A stretch of DNA of 64,000 bases from Paragyromitra xinjiangensis (Eukaryota > Ascomycota > Pezizomycetes > Pezizales > Discinaceae). Positions 23,982-33,815 of this stretch are shown in pieces (position 1 is the stretch's first letter; every line of letters begins with the position of its first letter). The stretch covers positions 2,046,001 to 2,110,000 of the forward strand of contig JBCAMK010000005.1 in NCBI GenBank assembly GCA_038503065.1, given 5' to 3'. A program made the position numbers and the translations under genes. The notes under the pieces are model-generated. The model was given only the letters and a program-made list of their open reading frames with translations, did not search any database and was not told where the DNA came from.

Positions 23982-24979
23982 TTACTGTTGTTTCTTCGCA
24001 GCTGCAGGTCCCATCTCCTTCTCAAAGGCCCCATAACTCACCTGCAAGCTACTCAACGCAGTAAACGCCACATACAGTATACTCAACAAAAAGAACAACG
24101 CAAAATACCCGGCAAAAATCCCAGGTGTGAAAAACTGGTACCTTTGGAACAGACTTCCTTCTGGCAGGGTGGTGTTCCCATGCTTATGGTCGTCACGACG
24201 CCTCAGCTCGTGTTCGTGGATGGGGGCGAGATGGGGCTTAGAGGTGGAGATGGGTGTGGAGGTGTAGATAAGGGTGTATTTATAAGTAGGCAGGAGAGAG
24301 ATGATAGAGTAAAGGAACGAATCTATTTTCCAGAAAACCCATTAATTCAAGACCCTACACGAGTAGCAAGTGGGGAGATTCATACCATTCTCCATAAGTG
24401 CCTTACTCCTCGCCTTTCCCCCCTCCGGAAGCTTCCCGAAATCTACTCTGATGACCTTCGGCTTCATATCGTCGAATCCACTGAAACTCCCCGTCGTTGC
24501 ATCCACCTCCTCGACTTCGGCATCACACGTGCGGATCGTGAAGTCTTGCAGCTCCTCGACCACATCCTCGAATTTCACGTCATCCTCGTATACCTTACTT
24601 GCCAGATACGATCTTCCTGCACCAGCCTCTTTCAGCGCGGTACTAAGCCGTGGTGCCGAGGATGCGTGCGCGAAGTCACTGTTGTGTAGGCCTGGTTGGT
24701 TAACGAGGATGTAGGCGTCAGCGTCGCAAAGCGAGATGACGTGTTTGGCCGTGCCAACAAAAGTAGAGGTCTCAAGAAGGGAGTTGGTTTGAGGAGGAGC
24801 AGAGGGATCGTGGGTGGGAAAGGCGCTGCAGTGCACGAAGGTCAGTAAGGACACAGTTGGTGGGATAGGAGGGAGGCGAAAACGTACCCAGACGCGGATA
24901 TCAGGAAGAAGGGAGAGGTGTCTTTGAAGGCGGTAATGAGAGGCACTAGAGCTGCGAGGGTGGTTAATTGGAAACGCAT
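23982..24979 (-). CDS. BIG1: BIG1, ER membrane protein needed for cell-wall beta-1,6-glucan
   Basis: Three exons, 24979-24888, 24825-24386 and 24322-23982, give 290 residues, the usual size for filamentous fungi. BIG1 is a single-pass ER membrane glycoprotein needed for beta-1,6-glucan synthesis and is related to V-ATPase assembly factors. Features in order: signal peptide (MRFQLTTLAALVPLITAF), the conserved KDTSPFFL motif right after it, a lumenal domain with two cysteines (DAYILVNQPGLHNSDF; TGSFSGFDDMKPKVIRVDFGKLPEG), a C-terminal membrane helix (YFALFFLLSILYVAFTAL) and the tail FEKEMGPAAAKKQQ. The KKQQ end is a KKXX ER-retrieval signal. Introns are 62 and 63 bases, GT-AG. Confidence 0.88.
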
Positions 24980-25470
24980 CGTAGAGGCTGTGGGGTTCAA
25001 TTCTGGGTTTTGCGAGACTTGAATAAACGCTTCGTAGACGCGATGCTTGATGTTGAGTTGGAGTTTCCGATGATCTACGCCAAGACGCTTGGCGGCAGAC
25101 CTAACCCTATGTAGTTGAGCAACGGAATGCTATTTAGGAAACAAAGAAGTTTCCAAGAGCAACTTGAAATCTACTTCGGCTATTGACAGATCTCTAATCG
25201 CCCAGTAGCAACCTCGCATGCAGGACATATCTTGGATTTTTATCAATCTCATTATCTGGTTTACAATGTAAATTCAAGTCTATGTATTCACGCAACGTAT
25301 TAAGTAATACACCACTCAAATAAAGCAATAAGTGTTTAGAATAAACAAGAACATAAGAACACAAGAACAAGCGGACAGAAACAGAAACAGGAATAGGAAT
25401 AGAAAAATAAAACAAACTCATCTATCCCCTAGTTAGCTATCAGATTGATAAAGTTTTGGTTAGCAAGTCA
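24980..25470. other. intergenic region, BIG1 promoter
   Basis: About 490 bases, AT-rich with A/G-rich runs near 25330-25415. It holds the BIG1 5' region and the 3' end of the next minus-strand gene. Nothing else seen. Confidence 0.4.
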
Positions 25471-26004
25471 CTAAAGCTCCTCTTTGAGGTCCTCAATGCC
25501 AGCAAGCCATTTATGAATCTTGATACTCAACTTCTCCCGCCGTTGAACAGTACATGACTTGCAGCCGCAATACTCCTCATCTTTTTCCCTTTCACGCTCT
25601 TCCTCATACCTGTCCTGCTCACGTGCAAACTCCCTCCTCCTTCTTTGCATTTCAGCGTACTGGTCCTGCCTACGCTGAGCTTCCCTGATCATGACCCTTC
25701 TCCTCTCCCGCCTGTCGTCCCTTTCACGTTGAAGTATCTCACGGTGATATCGCTCACCCCTTTCAATCCTAGCACGTTCGCCACAGTCACAGTCACTTTT
25801 TGCTCTCGAGGAGCGTTGATATCTTGGCCTGGAATAGTTAGCTTTCTGGACTCTGTGCCTGGACCTATAGAAGCTGGCTCTCTGTCTGGATCTGTAGCTA
25901 TCAGCTCCCTGGGCTTTGCATGTTGAGCACACGTTTCTTAGATTAGCGCCGTTGCCTGGTCGGGTGTGGCCACAGGCCCAAGTGTTGTATCGTTTTGTGC
26001 TCAT
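25471..26004 (-). CDS. uncharacterised Cys/Arg/Glu-rich protein, 177 residues
   Basis: Open frame starting at MSTKRYNTWACGH; the frame stays open upstream into the tandem duplication, but this ATG is the first that gives a non-repetitive N-terminus. An N-terminal CxH...CxxC cluster (C11, H13, C26, C29) looks like a small zinc-binding knuckle. The middle (about 35-75) is Arg/Ser/Tyr-rich, then comes a charged coiled coil of Arg and Glu (REILQRERDDRRERRR...). A second cluster, EEYCGCKSCTVQ, lies near the C-terminus. No known family is recognised. It is divergent from the small gene at 26345 across a promoter that carries an 80-base tandem duplication. No introns needed. Confidence 0.6.
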   Translation of the reverse strand: MSTKRYNTWACGHTRPGNGANLRNVCSTCKAQGADSYRSRQRASFYRSRHRVQKANYSRPRYQRSSRAKSDCDCGERARIERGERYHREILQRERDDRRERRRVMIREAQRRQDQYAEMQRRRREFAREQDRYEEEREREKDEEYCGCKSCTVQRREKLSIKIHKWLAGIEDLKEEL

Positions 26005-26039
26005 CGTTGGGGTTTTTTGCTTGTTGTTCGACTCTTTGG

Positions 26040-26060
26040 TGGATGGATGGATGGATGGAT
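26040..26060. repeat. GGAT microsatellite in a divergent promoter
   Basis: About five tandem GGAT units just upstream of the ATG at 26004. Confidence 0.75.
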
Positions 26061-26090
26061 TTTGAGAATATGCGTCTTGTCCTGGGTTTA

Positions 26091-26250
26091 TATACACATT
26101 TCTTGCACGACGACCCGCAACTTGAAACCCCCAGAGTTCCAAGTTTTTCAAGAGCAACTCGGCAGCGAGTGTATACATTTCTTGCATAACGACCCGCAAC
26201 TTGAAAACTGCGGAGTTCCAAGTTTTTTTGGGAGCAACTCGGCAACGAGT
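26091..26250. repeat. 80-base tandem duplication
   Basis: Two head-to-tail copies, 26091-26170 and 26171-26250, of the same 80-base length. They share ACATTTCTTGCA, ACGACCCGCAACTTGAAA, GAGTTCCAAGTTTTT and GAGCAACTCGGCA, with scattered substitutions (mostly transitions). They lie between two divergent orphan genes, so duplicated regulatory sites are possible. Confidence 0.85.
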
Positions 26251-26344
26251 CGAGTGACTTAGGCTGGAATAAGTCACCTTGAATACATCCGTAAAGCAAT
26301 AAATAGACTCGCGCAACCCTGTTTTTCAGAACCCATCAAACAAC

Positions 26345-26692
26345 ATGGCTTCACAACAACAACACTTCACTTCACTAGCATCGGCGAAGATGGACTCAAC
26401 AGTTTGTGTTCTTCGTCGCTTCGCCGTGCTCAAACTAATGAACCAGAACTATCAAGCCCTCACTGGTGAGGACCTCGTCATTCCCTGTTCGAAAGCGGGC
26501 GCAAGAGTGCGTCTCAGTAGGCATGAGAGTGTCGAAATTTTCGATGCCAAAAAGAAGAGGAGAAAGTGGCCTACTCCATTAATCATCGTAGAGAGGCCTG
26601 GTCAATTTGAGCCGGAATATCCACCAGCACCTAGGAAACCGAAACCGAAACGGTGTTCGAAGGAGGAGTTTAGGGCGTTTTGGAACCAATAG
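26345..26692 (+). CDS. uncharacterised small basic protein, 115 residues
   Basis: Single open frame starting MASQQQHF. It has a central globular-looking part (CVLRRFAVLKLMNQNYQALTG...) then a Pro/Lys-rich basic C-terminus (PAPRKPKPKRCSKEEF). Strong surplus of Lys and Arg, so possibly nucleic-acid binding or nuclear. No signal peptide or membrane segment, no family recognised. It is divergent from the 177-residue Cys/Arg/Glu-rich gene. The short length and lack of homology keep confidence moderate. Confidence 0.45.
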   Translation: MASQQQHFTSLASAKMDSTVCVLRRFAVLKLMNQNYQALTGEDLVIPCSKAGARVRLSRHESVEIFDAKKKRRKWPTPLIIVERPGQFEPEYPPAPRKPKPKRCSKEEFRAFWNQ

Positions 26693-28279
26693 ATTAGGAA
26701 ATTTTGTTAAGTGCAGGTTGTTTGGGGATATGGGGTCTAGGACCTCTGGGGTGTCAGGCCTGGGGCCTGGGATAGAGTTAGACTTGTTGATTGCTTGTGA
26801 TCTTTAGACTTTTTTGTAGCAGAGGTTAAGAATTCAAGTCGCAGTTACTTAGAAAAAGCGAGATGTGCTAATAACGGTGCTTGAAGTGAAAGAATTGAGG
26901 CGTAGAGGATGCAGAGGATGTAGAGGAAATCACGAGTGGTCACTCGACATATTATAGCTTGCTAAAATTTTAGCGTTGTTTGTTGGTAGATTGATCAATT
27001 CGGTAAATTTTAGCGTCACCATCAGGCTAACTTCGTAATCTAACAATTACATGTAGCTCCTGATCTGATACCCTATCTGTAGAGTAAAAGCAAGTTCTAC
27101 AATTAACAGGCCTTACATGTAGTACTCATCCTTAATTCGAGGTATATATCTATATATATAAAATAAGGAAAAGGGCAGAAACTTGAGGTTACCCTGCTAA
27201 ACTACGCTCATACATGTAATTGATTTTAAGTAATACATGTATATCACAGGACGAGGTTGAGAAGCCAAAATATGACGAGCTTTGAACGTAACAAGCGGAG
27301 CAAGTGAAGTGAGAAGTGAGGTCTCAACCGAGTAGACTCTTAACTACATGTGCATGTAGCCTGGTGTGCCGAATAGATGAGAGTCACCATGAGCCAATAT
27401 ACCTTTGCTGTCAAATCCACCCTCCTACTACTTCCCCCTCCCAACGCCCATGTGGTAACACATGGGCAGCCCCTAGTCTATGATAATTTCCTATTTTAAT
27501 CAACCTCGCCTTGATTGGACTATTGTATGACCTATCGATCAAGCCTCCCATCAACACAGAAAGAAATAATGCTATAGAAGCTCTTACGTAAAAACGATAA
27601 TAAATATCCTGGAACTGCATTAATCCCTATGTTTTCGACTGGACTACTAGCTATCTAGGGATTCTCCGGAATCTCGTTCTGTTCGCTAGGCTACATGTAC
27701 TCATAGCACCGTAACAAGCGGATCCATTTGTAATCTTCGATAGGATACATCGTGTGTTGGGTGAAACAATTTTGTGATCTTCGTCACATGTTTCATTTCG
27801 CAAAGAGCCTCAAACGATTCGTAGTTTCTTGAAACTCTGGTGTGCCTGGGTCATCTCCCGGGTCTCGTCTTGGAGGACCATCTATTGGCGACCTGAAGTA
27901 TATACTGTGTTTTCTATTCTTGGACGAGCGAGCCTAGGAACTAGGACATAACAGAAATCGCAAAAGCGAGAATACGAGTGATAACGCATGATTCCGTTTC
28001 AATGATGGCGTTCTGCTTACGTTGAGATTGGAACCTTAGCTGATACGGGGCCCTTACAGAGGTCCCAGACCTAAGCACCGACACGGAGCGACCAGCTAAG
28101 TGTCGCATGATGCTATCTCAATTGCCAAGAAAATTCAAGTGTAAGCTTTGCCTCTACTCTATGGTATCATATCCAACTCTTTCCTATAGAGTCTAGACAG
28201 GTACATAAAACAATGCACAAAACCCTGTCCCATCCCATTCCCCACCAACCAAATACACACCCAAAGGTATTCCTTTAAA
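26693..28279. other. 1.6 kb intergenic region with TACATGTA cluster
   Basis: Contains five TACATGTA palindromes (27048, 27114, 27211, 27234, 27692) and a TA-rich run at 27143-27162. No coding-like frame. It separates the small basic protein gene from the SEC18 3' end. Confidence 0.6.
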
Positions 28280-30877
28280 CTAGTATCCTCCTCGCGGCGC
28301 CGTAACTCCCATCTCCCCTACCGCTCTAACCATAACGCTTGCAAACCTCCCTGCCATATCTTCATCTTGCCTAGCAGTCTCCACACCCATCAAGATCTTC
28401 TTTACACCTACATTTAGCTCTCTTGTTCCTGTCGCGTCTGCCAGCTCCTTTATTGCTCTGTGCTGCTCCTGCTCTGGGAACGCTTGCAGCTCCCTCAAGA
28501 TGTGCGCAAGCTCGTTGTGATTTGCTACATTGGGCACAGCAATATCCGCGTCGAAAGATGTGAGTAGGTCCATCTGGCTTAATACAGAGCGCTCAGTAGT
28601 AGTCGCAATTATGAGCAGACGGCGACCCTTAGGGGGCTGCTTGCGGAGGAGGACCATAAGAGTTTGGAGAACGGCATTGCTGAAACGCGGTCCGATGGGG
28701 ACCCAGTCGAGAATACGCTCGATGTTATCGACAACGACGACGTTCAGTGGGGATTTGTAGGCGTCCATGAAGACCTTGCTTAGGAATTGGACTTTGCTCG
28801 TCTCATTGAAGCCGACCATGCTCTCTGGGGACACAAGCTTGATGAACGGGAATTCAGACGCCATAGCGATTTGTGCTGCAAGTGCGGTTTTGCCTGATCC
28901 GGGGGGACCGTGCATGAGGACGGATACCAAAGGTGTTTTCTCGGACTTGCGAACCTGTTCAACGAACAGCCGGCCTTCTGCGAGAATATTCTCGATATTC
29001 TGCGAGTAGCGGATCATACCACCCTGAACACACGCCTCCAGTTCCTCTTCACTGACACCGAATGCGGGGCGAACTTCCTCGAGTGCGTTGAAGAAGTCTT
29101 GTCTGTTGACCTTCATGTTCTCGATATCTTCTGAGATACCAGCCACCGTACCGACTTTGACGTGCCTGTTGAACGCGAACGATGAAGCGGACTTGATGAG
29201 ACCGCCAATCTCAGCACCCGAGAAGTTCTTCGTGACGGCAGCTAGCTCGTCGATGTTAACGTCTGGATCGATCACGTTGTTGGCACGCATCTTGTTGGTG
29301 TGGATTTTGAGAATTTGTTTGCGGCCGAATTCGTCCGGGAGGGAGATCTCCATGTGAACTTCAAGACGACCGGGTCGGAGAAGGGCTTCATCGATCATGT
29401 CCATACGGTTGGTCATACCAATGATGAGGATATTGTTGAGTTGATCGACACCATCGAGCTATACATAGCTTCTGTCAATGACGCGTTTGCTAGAAAGAGA
29501 GAGAAGGAATGGCTAACCTTGGAAAGCAGCTGATTGACTACGGAGTCTCCAACGCCAGTTCCATCATTCTTGCTACCACGCTGTTTACAAATTGCATCTA
29601 ACTCATCGAAGATGATGATATGCAGTCCACTCTCCTCTGCTTTTTCTTTATACTCCTTCTCTGCATCTGCAAACAGCTTTCGGATATTCTCCTCAGACTG
29701 CCCAACATACTTATTCAAGATTTCCGGCCCATTCACCACCTTCGGTTCCCTCGCATTCAGCATTTTCCCGATCTGCCTCGCGATCAACGTTTTACCGGTA
29801 CCGGGAGGCCCATAAAGTAATATCCCCTTCACGTGCTGAATGCCTAGTTTGTCTACCAAGCCAGGTGGGAAGATGCGTGATGCGAAAGCACGACGGAAAA
29901 TCTGAGAGAACTCGGTGTCGAGACCACCGATACCCATATCCTCGAACTTGAAGTTCGGCTGGATGATTGCGTTTGCGGCAGGGCGCTTGTTGGAGCCCTT
30001 GATCTTGATGGGAGATTTCGCATCTTTGAAAAACGTAAGGTATGTGTGTGGGGTGAGGATCCCGCGTGCATTAGGGGTGGAGAGAGTGGGTGCGTCGGCG
30101 GGAAGACCGCCCTTTTTGTCAGAGAGGTTAACAATCTGTACTGTTTTCACGACAATGAGAAATTTGATGTTTCGGACGTCCATGATGAGGCGTTGGCTGG
30201 GAGCGAAGATTTGGTTGGAGAAGTTCTAGTAGATATATTAATTAAATAACTGATCTCTGCTGTAGAAAGATAACATACTCGCAAGAAGAGCTTGGTCAGG
30301 TCATCTTGATCGTACACTTCCTCACTAATCTTCCGAGACGCAAATCCAATTTCGAGATCTAAGCTCCCCAGGTATGCAGCACCACCCTGGGCGAAAGGGT
30401 CGTACGGCGCGACTGTAATCTGGTCTGTCAAGCTCCATTGCGCCCAATCTCGGTGTGCTGATGAGAATCCTGCATATCCGGGTTGAACTTGGTCGTGGGG
30501 TTTAACGGAGAGGACGAACTGGTCGTCACAGATGATGTACTGCTCTGATTGGAAGTCTTGCGGTGATACGGCGACACTGTAGGAGAGCGCAACTCAACAC
30601 CCCGATCCCCGTAAAGACTTAAGGTAAGAGGATAAGGGCTATACACATACAAGTTCGTAACAATAAATTCATCACTTGGGCTCTTGGTCAATTTGAATAC
30701 CCTGCTCTGTGCCACACCTCGTTGCGGTGGAGGTCCTTGCGGCCCTCTCATTGGCGGTCCCCTCCCACCTTGTGGAGGCGTGCCATATCCGCCTGGCTGC
30801 TGGTAAGTAGGAGGGCCTTGGTTATATCTTGGGTCTGGTTGTTGAGGGGTACCGGGGACAGGTTTGCGGCCGAACAT
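28280..30877 (-). CDS. SEC18: vesicular-fusion ATPase NSF/Sec18
   Basis: Four exons, 30877-30651, 30576-30279, 30225-29518 and 29458-28280, give 803 residues. Sec18/NSF is the hexameric AAA ATPase that, with Sec17/alpha-SNAP, takes apart SNARE complexes after fusion. The first 60 residues are Gly/Pro/Gln-rich and fungus-specific. The N-domain follows (FKLTKSPSDEFIVTN, VAVSPQDF). D1 has Walker A GPPGTGKT at about 314-321 and Walker B IIIFDELDAI at about 378-387, then MTNRMDMIDEALLRPGR. D2 has Walker A GPPGSGKT at about 595-602 and a Walker-B-like VVVDNIER, the degenerate form normal for NSF D2. Introns are short and GT-AG. Start is the first ATG before the Gly/Pro-rich leader. Confidence 0.95.
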
Positions 30878-31388
30878 TTTGGAGCTGTGGTAGGAGCTAT
30901 CGAGGTGGGAGGTTAGTTAAAGCTACTGGCGAGAGGGGGCATTCAAATACTCACACAAAAGTTACAAAGGAAGGAACGCGGTGTTTTAAAGAGATATAAG
31001 ACTGGAAATGAGTACAAGTGGCGAGTTGAAGGTGTTGAAGCTATGAGAATACGTAAGTTGGAAGCCGCAGTTAGGAGGGCGAGGGCTGCGCCAAGAGACT
31101 CATCATCAGATAAGATTGTGGTGGGGCTTAGGTTTCTTATCAGGCAACGGTTATGGGCCTAATTCTCCAACCTTTTAGAGAATGGGATCGAAGGAAGAGA
31201 AGCACATTGGATTCTATTGGGAGTAACCGTTGGGCATGTATTCTAATCTAGTAGTTTAAATTCACTTCCCACGGGTACGGCTCTTCGTCCGACCTTCCTA
31301 ATAGTTTTTATTCAATTACACATTCGTAATACCATTTCGCAAAAAAGAATCTATTGCTTTTTATATGCCGATGTCCCCCTATATGCCA
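30878..31388. other. intergenic region, SEC18 promoter / CCT2 3' end
   Basis: About 510 bases; it holds the SEC18 upstream region and the CCT2 3' UTR. Nothing striking. Confidence 0.4.
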
Positions 31389-33421
31389 CTAGTGTCGCTC
31401 ACGCTGTTAGAGGAAATAAGAATTAGCATTGGGAAAAAATACCTGTGCAGGTGGATATCAGAAACTTACCATTCTTGGCTTCGACCTAACAATGCTATCA
31501 ACCCTCAGTAACATCTCTGTCGCCTCCGAAGCAGAAGAAACAACGGCCCTCTTAAGCTTGTAACTTTCGATCTGTTCACACAATTGGGTTAGCTCGAGCC
31601 CAGACTAGGATATCAATAGTACTAGGAATACTCACAACACCAAGCTCTCTCATATCCCCAATCCTTCCACCAGGATGGTACAGATCCAATCCAGAGCTCG
31701 ACATCCCCTTATTGATAGCAGCTCTCAACTTCGCTACCAACTCGCTACTATCGAAACCAGCATTATCCGCTAGGATAGTTGGGAGCTGTCTCAGAGCACG
31801 CGCAAACGCCTCAATAGCCAGTGCCTTCTTCCCTGGGGTGTTTTGCGCAGCCTGCTCGACAGCCTTACTCATAACCATTTCTGAGCATCCACCACCGAGA
31901 ACAGTCCTTGTCTCAACTACAGTCTGTGACAAGACCGACAGCGCATCGTGAAGCGACCTATCCGCCTCATCTAGCAGCTGCTCTGTGGCTCCCCTAAGAA
32001 CAATAGTACAAGCCTCCCCAGCCGCGACACCAGAGAACTTAATTAACGTGTCCTCACCAATAATAACCTCCTCGATCAGATCACAATGGCCAAGCTTGAC
32101 GGCGTCAGGGTGGTCGAAAGTGGAGGTAATTTCACCACCAGTTACGAGAGCAAGTCGCTCGATGCCGTCAAAGTCAGCATGCTCGATAGAGACAATCCCA
32201 GCATCGGCGAAGAGTTGTTCAGGCCAGTTATAGATGAGCTGACGGTTGACGAAGCAGTTGATGCCATGAGCCTTGATTCTTTCCACTTTGGCGCGCATCT
32301 TTTCGCGTTCGGCCTTCTCAAGCTCGGCAAGCTTACCGGTGGAATCGACCTTGACGCGGGCACCAAAGATCTTGATTTTATCCGTGTCCATGGCTAGTTT
32401 GCTATTAGTGAATATATCCCCCAGAAAGGCAGCGCTGGAGCATACCAGTATTAGCTACAAGAATCTTCGCATTCTCAAGTCTCTTCGGTTGGTTCACTCC
32501 AATCCTCTTGTCTAGAATAAACCCCTCATCCAGATACGAATCACTCAGCTTTCCACCAGCTTTCTTGATAATCTGAATATTATTCAAATTGGTGCTTCCC
32601 TTCAACCTCAACACCGCATCTACAGCGAGCTTCGAAAAGTGCTCCTTATCTTGAGATAACACTTTTGAGCTCAGTGTCGTCCTGGAAATACTCAGCAAAT
32701 CCTGCTTAAACTTCTCTGGGTTCTCCCTATGGTCCACAGCGCTAGCCCGTAAGGCTTCCAGGGCAGCAGCAGACGCAATACGGTATCCATCGATGATGGT
32801 CTGCGGGTGGATTTTCTGGTCAACCAACTTCTCAGCTTCACGGAGAAGCTCAGCAGCAAGAACAGTAACAGATGTAGTTCCGTCGCCAACTTCGTCATCC
32901 TGGACTTTCGAGATATTGACAAGGACTTTAGCAGCGGCGTTGTCGAGTGCTATCGACTTGAGGATGGTGGCACCGTCGTTAGTCACCATAATCTGTCCAG
33001 TCGAGCTGTAGATAGTTTATCATTAGACATCTATCCCCTGGGATTCAAGATTGGACAGGAAGCTCTAGTAGGAGGTTCGTGGTACGCACGCAGACTGTAA
33101 TATCTTATCCATTCCCTTCGGCCCAAGCGTCGTCTTCACCAAATCCCCGACCGCGATAGCACCAACGAATGCAGACAACCCTATTCATCACGTCCATCAG
33201 CTATCTCTTCTTTTTTGTCCTCCATGTAACCTTAATAGACCCTTCATTCCTTTCTCTCCTTCCCTAATCTTCAAACTCGGGGGTTCAACGTACTAGCATT
33301 TTCTCCCCTCTCCTCCGTAACATCCTCTCCAAAGATTTGCGTAGGATTACTCTACAGGGAAGTTCCAGGTTAGCAAACGATGCAAAAACTTAAATTTGGG
33401 AGAAATAGGGGGGCTTGCCAT
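31389..33421 (-). CDS. CCT2: T-complex chaperonin subunit beta (CCT2/TCP-1 beta)
   Basis: Seven exons: 33421-33419 (ATG only), 33351-33294, 33180-33090, 33005-32446, 32393-31636, 31571-31470, 31403-31389, giving 528 residues, normal for fungal CCT2. It is one of eight subunits of the cytosolic ring that folds actin and tubulin. Marks: [48 protein letters not shown], the ATP-site GDGTTSV, and [18 protein letters not shown] and [16 protein letters not shown], which identify subunit beta. The C-terminus ends MRERH after a last exon of 5 codons. Intron 1 (33352-33418) starts GCAAGC, a GC-AG intron with branch site GCTAAC; no GT donor gives the right phase at a normal length. The start region is therefore the least certain part. 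Confidence 0.92.
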
Positions 33422-33815
33422 TGTGGTTGGATATTTGGTCGTGTATGGCGGGGTATCGAAATATTTTGGTGAGGCGAAAGTCGTAACAGCACGGTGAGCA
33501 CGTGACAAGCAGCGAGGGGCAAGGTTACCCTGATCAAAATTAAGGGTCAATGATTTATGGCACTTTTTCAAGAGCTCTCGATTTCAAGTCGTGGGCAAGC
33601 TATAGAAAGATCATGAAAAAAAAAGGCTAACTGGTATTCATGATTCAAATCGATCATTACTAGTCCTAATGCTACATTCTTGTAGGACGGACAGTATTAC
33701 AAAACCCTCCACACTCAACAATCGCCAGCCACAAGCACCCACATTTTCGCATAAAGAACCCCGAAAAAAACACAAAAACCAAAACATAAAAACAACCAGT
33801 TTAGAAATGCATCCC
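33422..33815. other. intergenic region, CCT2 promoter / NUP159 3' end
   Basis: About 390 bases with an A-rich stretch near 33765-33800 presumed to be in the NUP159 3' UTR. Nothing else seen. Confidence 0.4.

Noticed and set aside
33347..33571. CCT2 starting [12 protein letters not shown] by reading through
   Set aside because: The frame stops before the conserved TQIFGEDV; the GT alternatives give the wrong phase or introns of about 40 bases or less.
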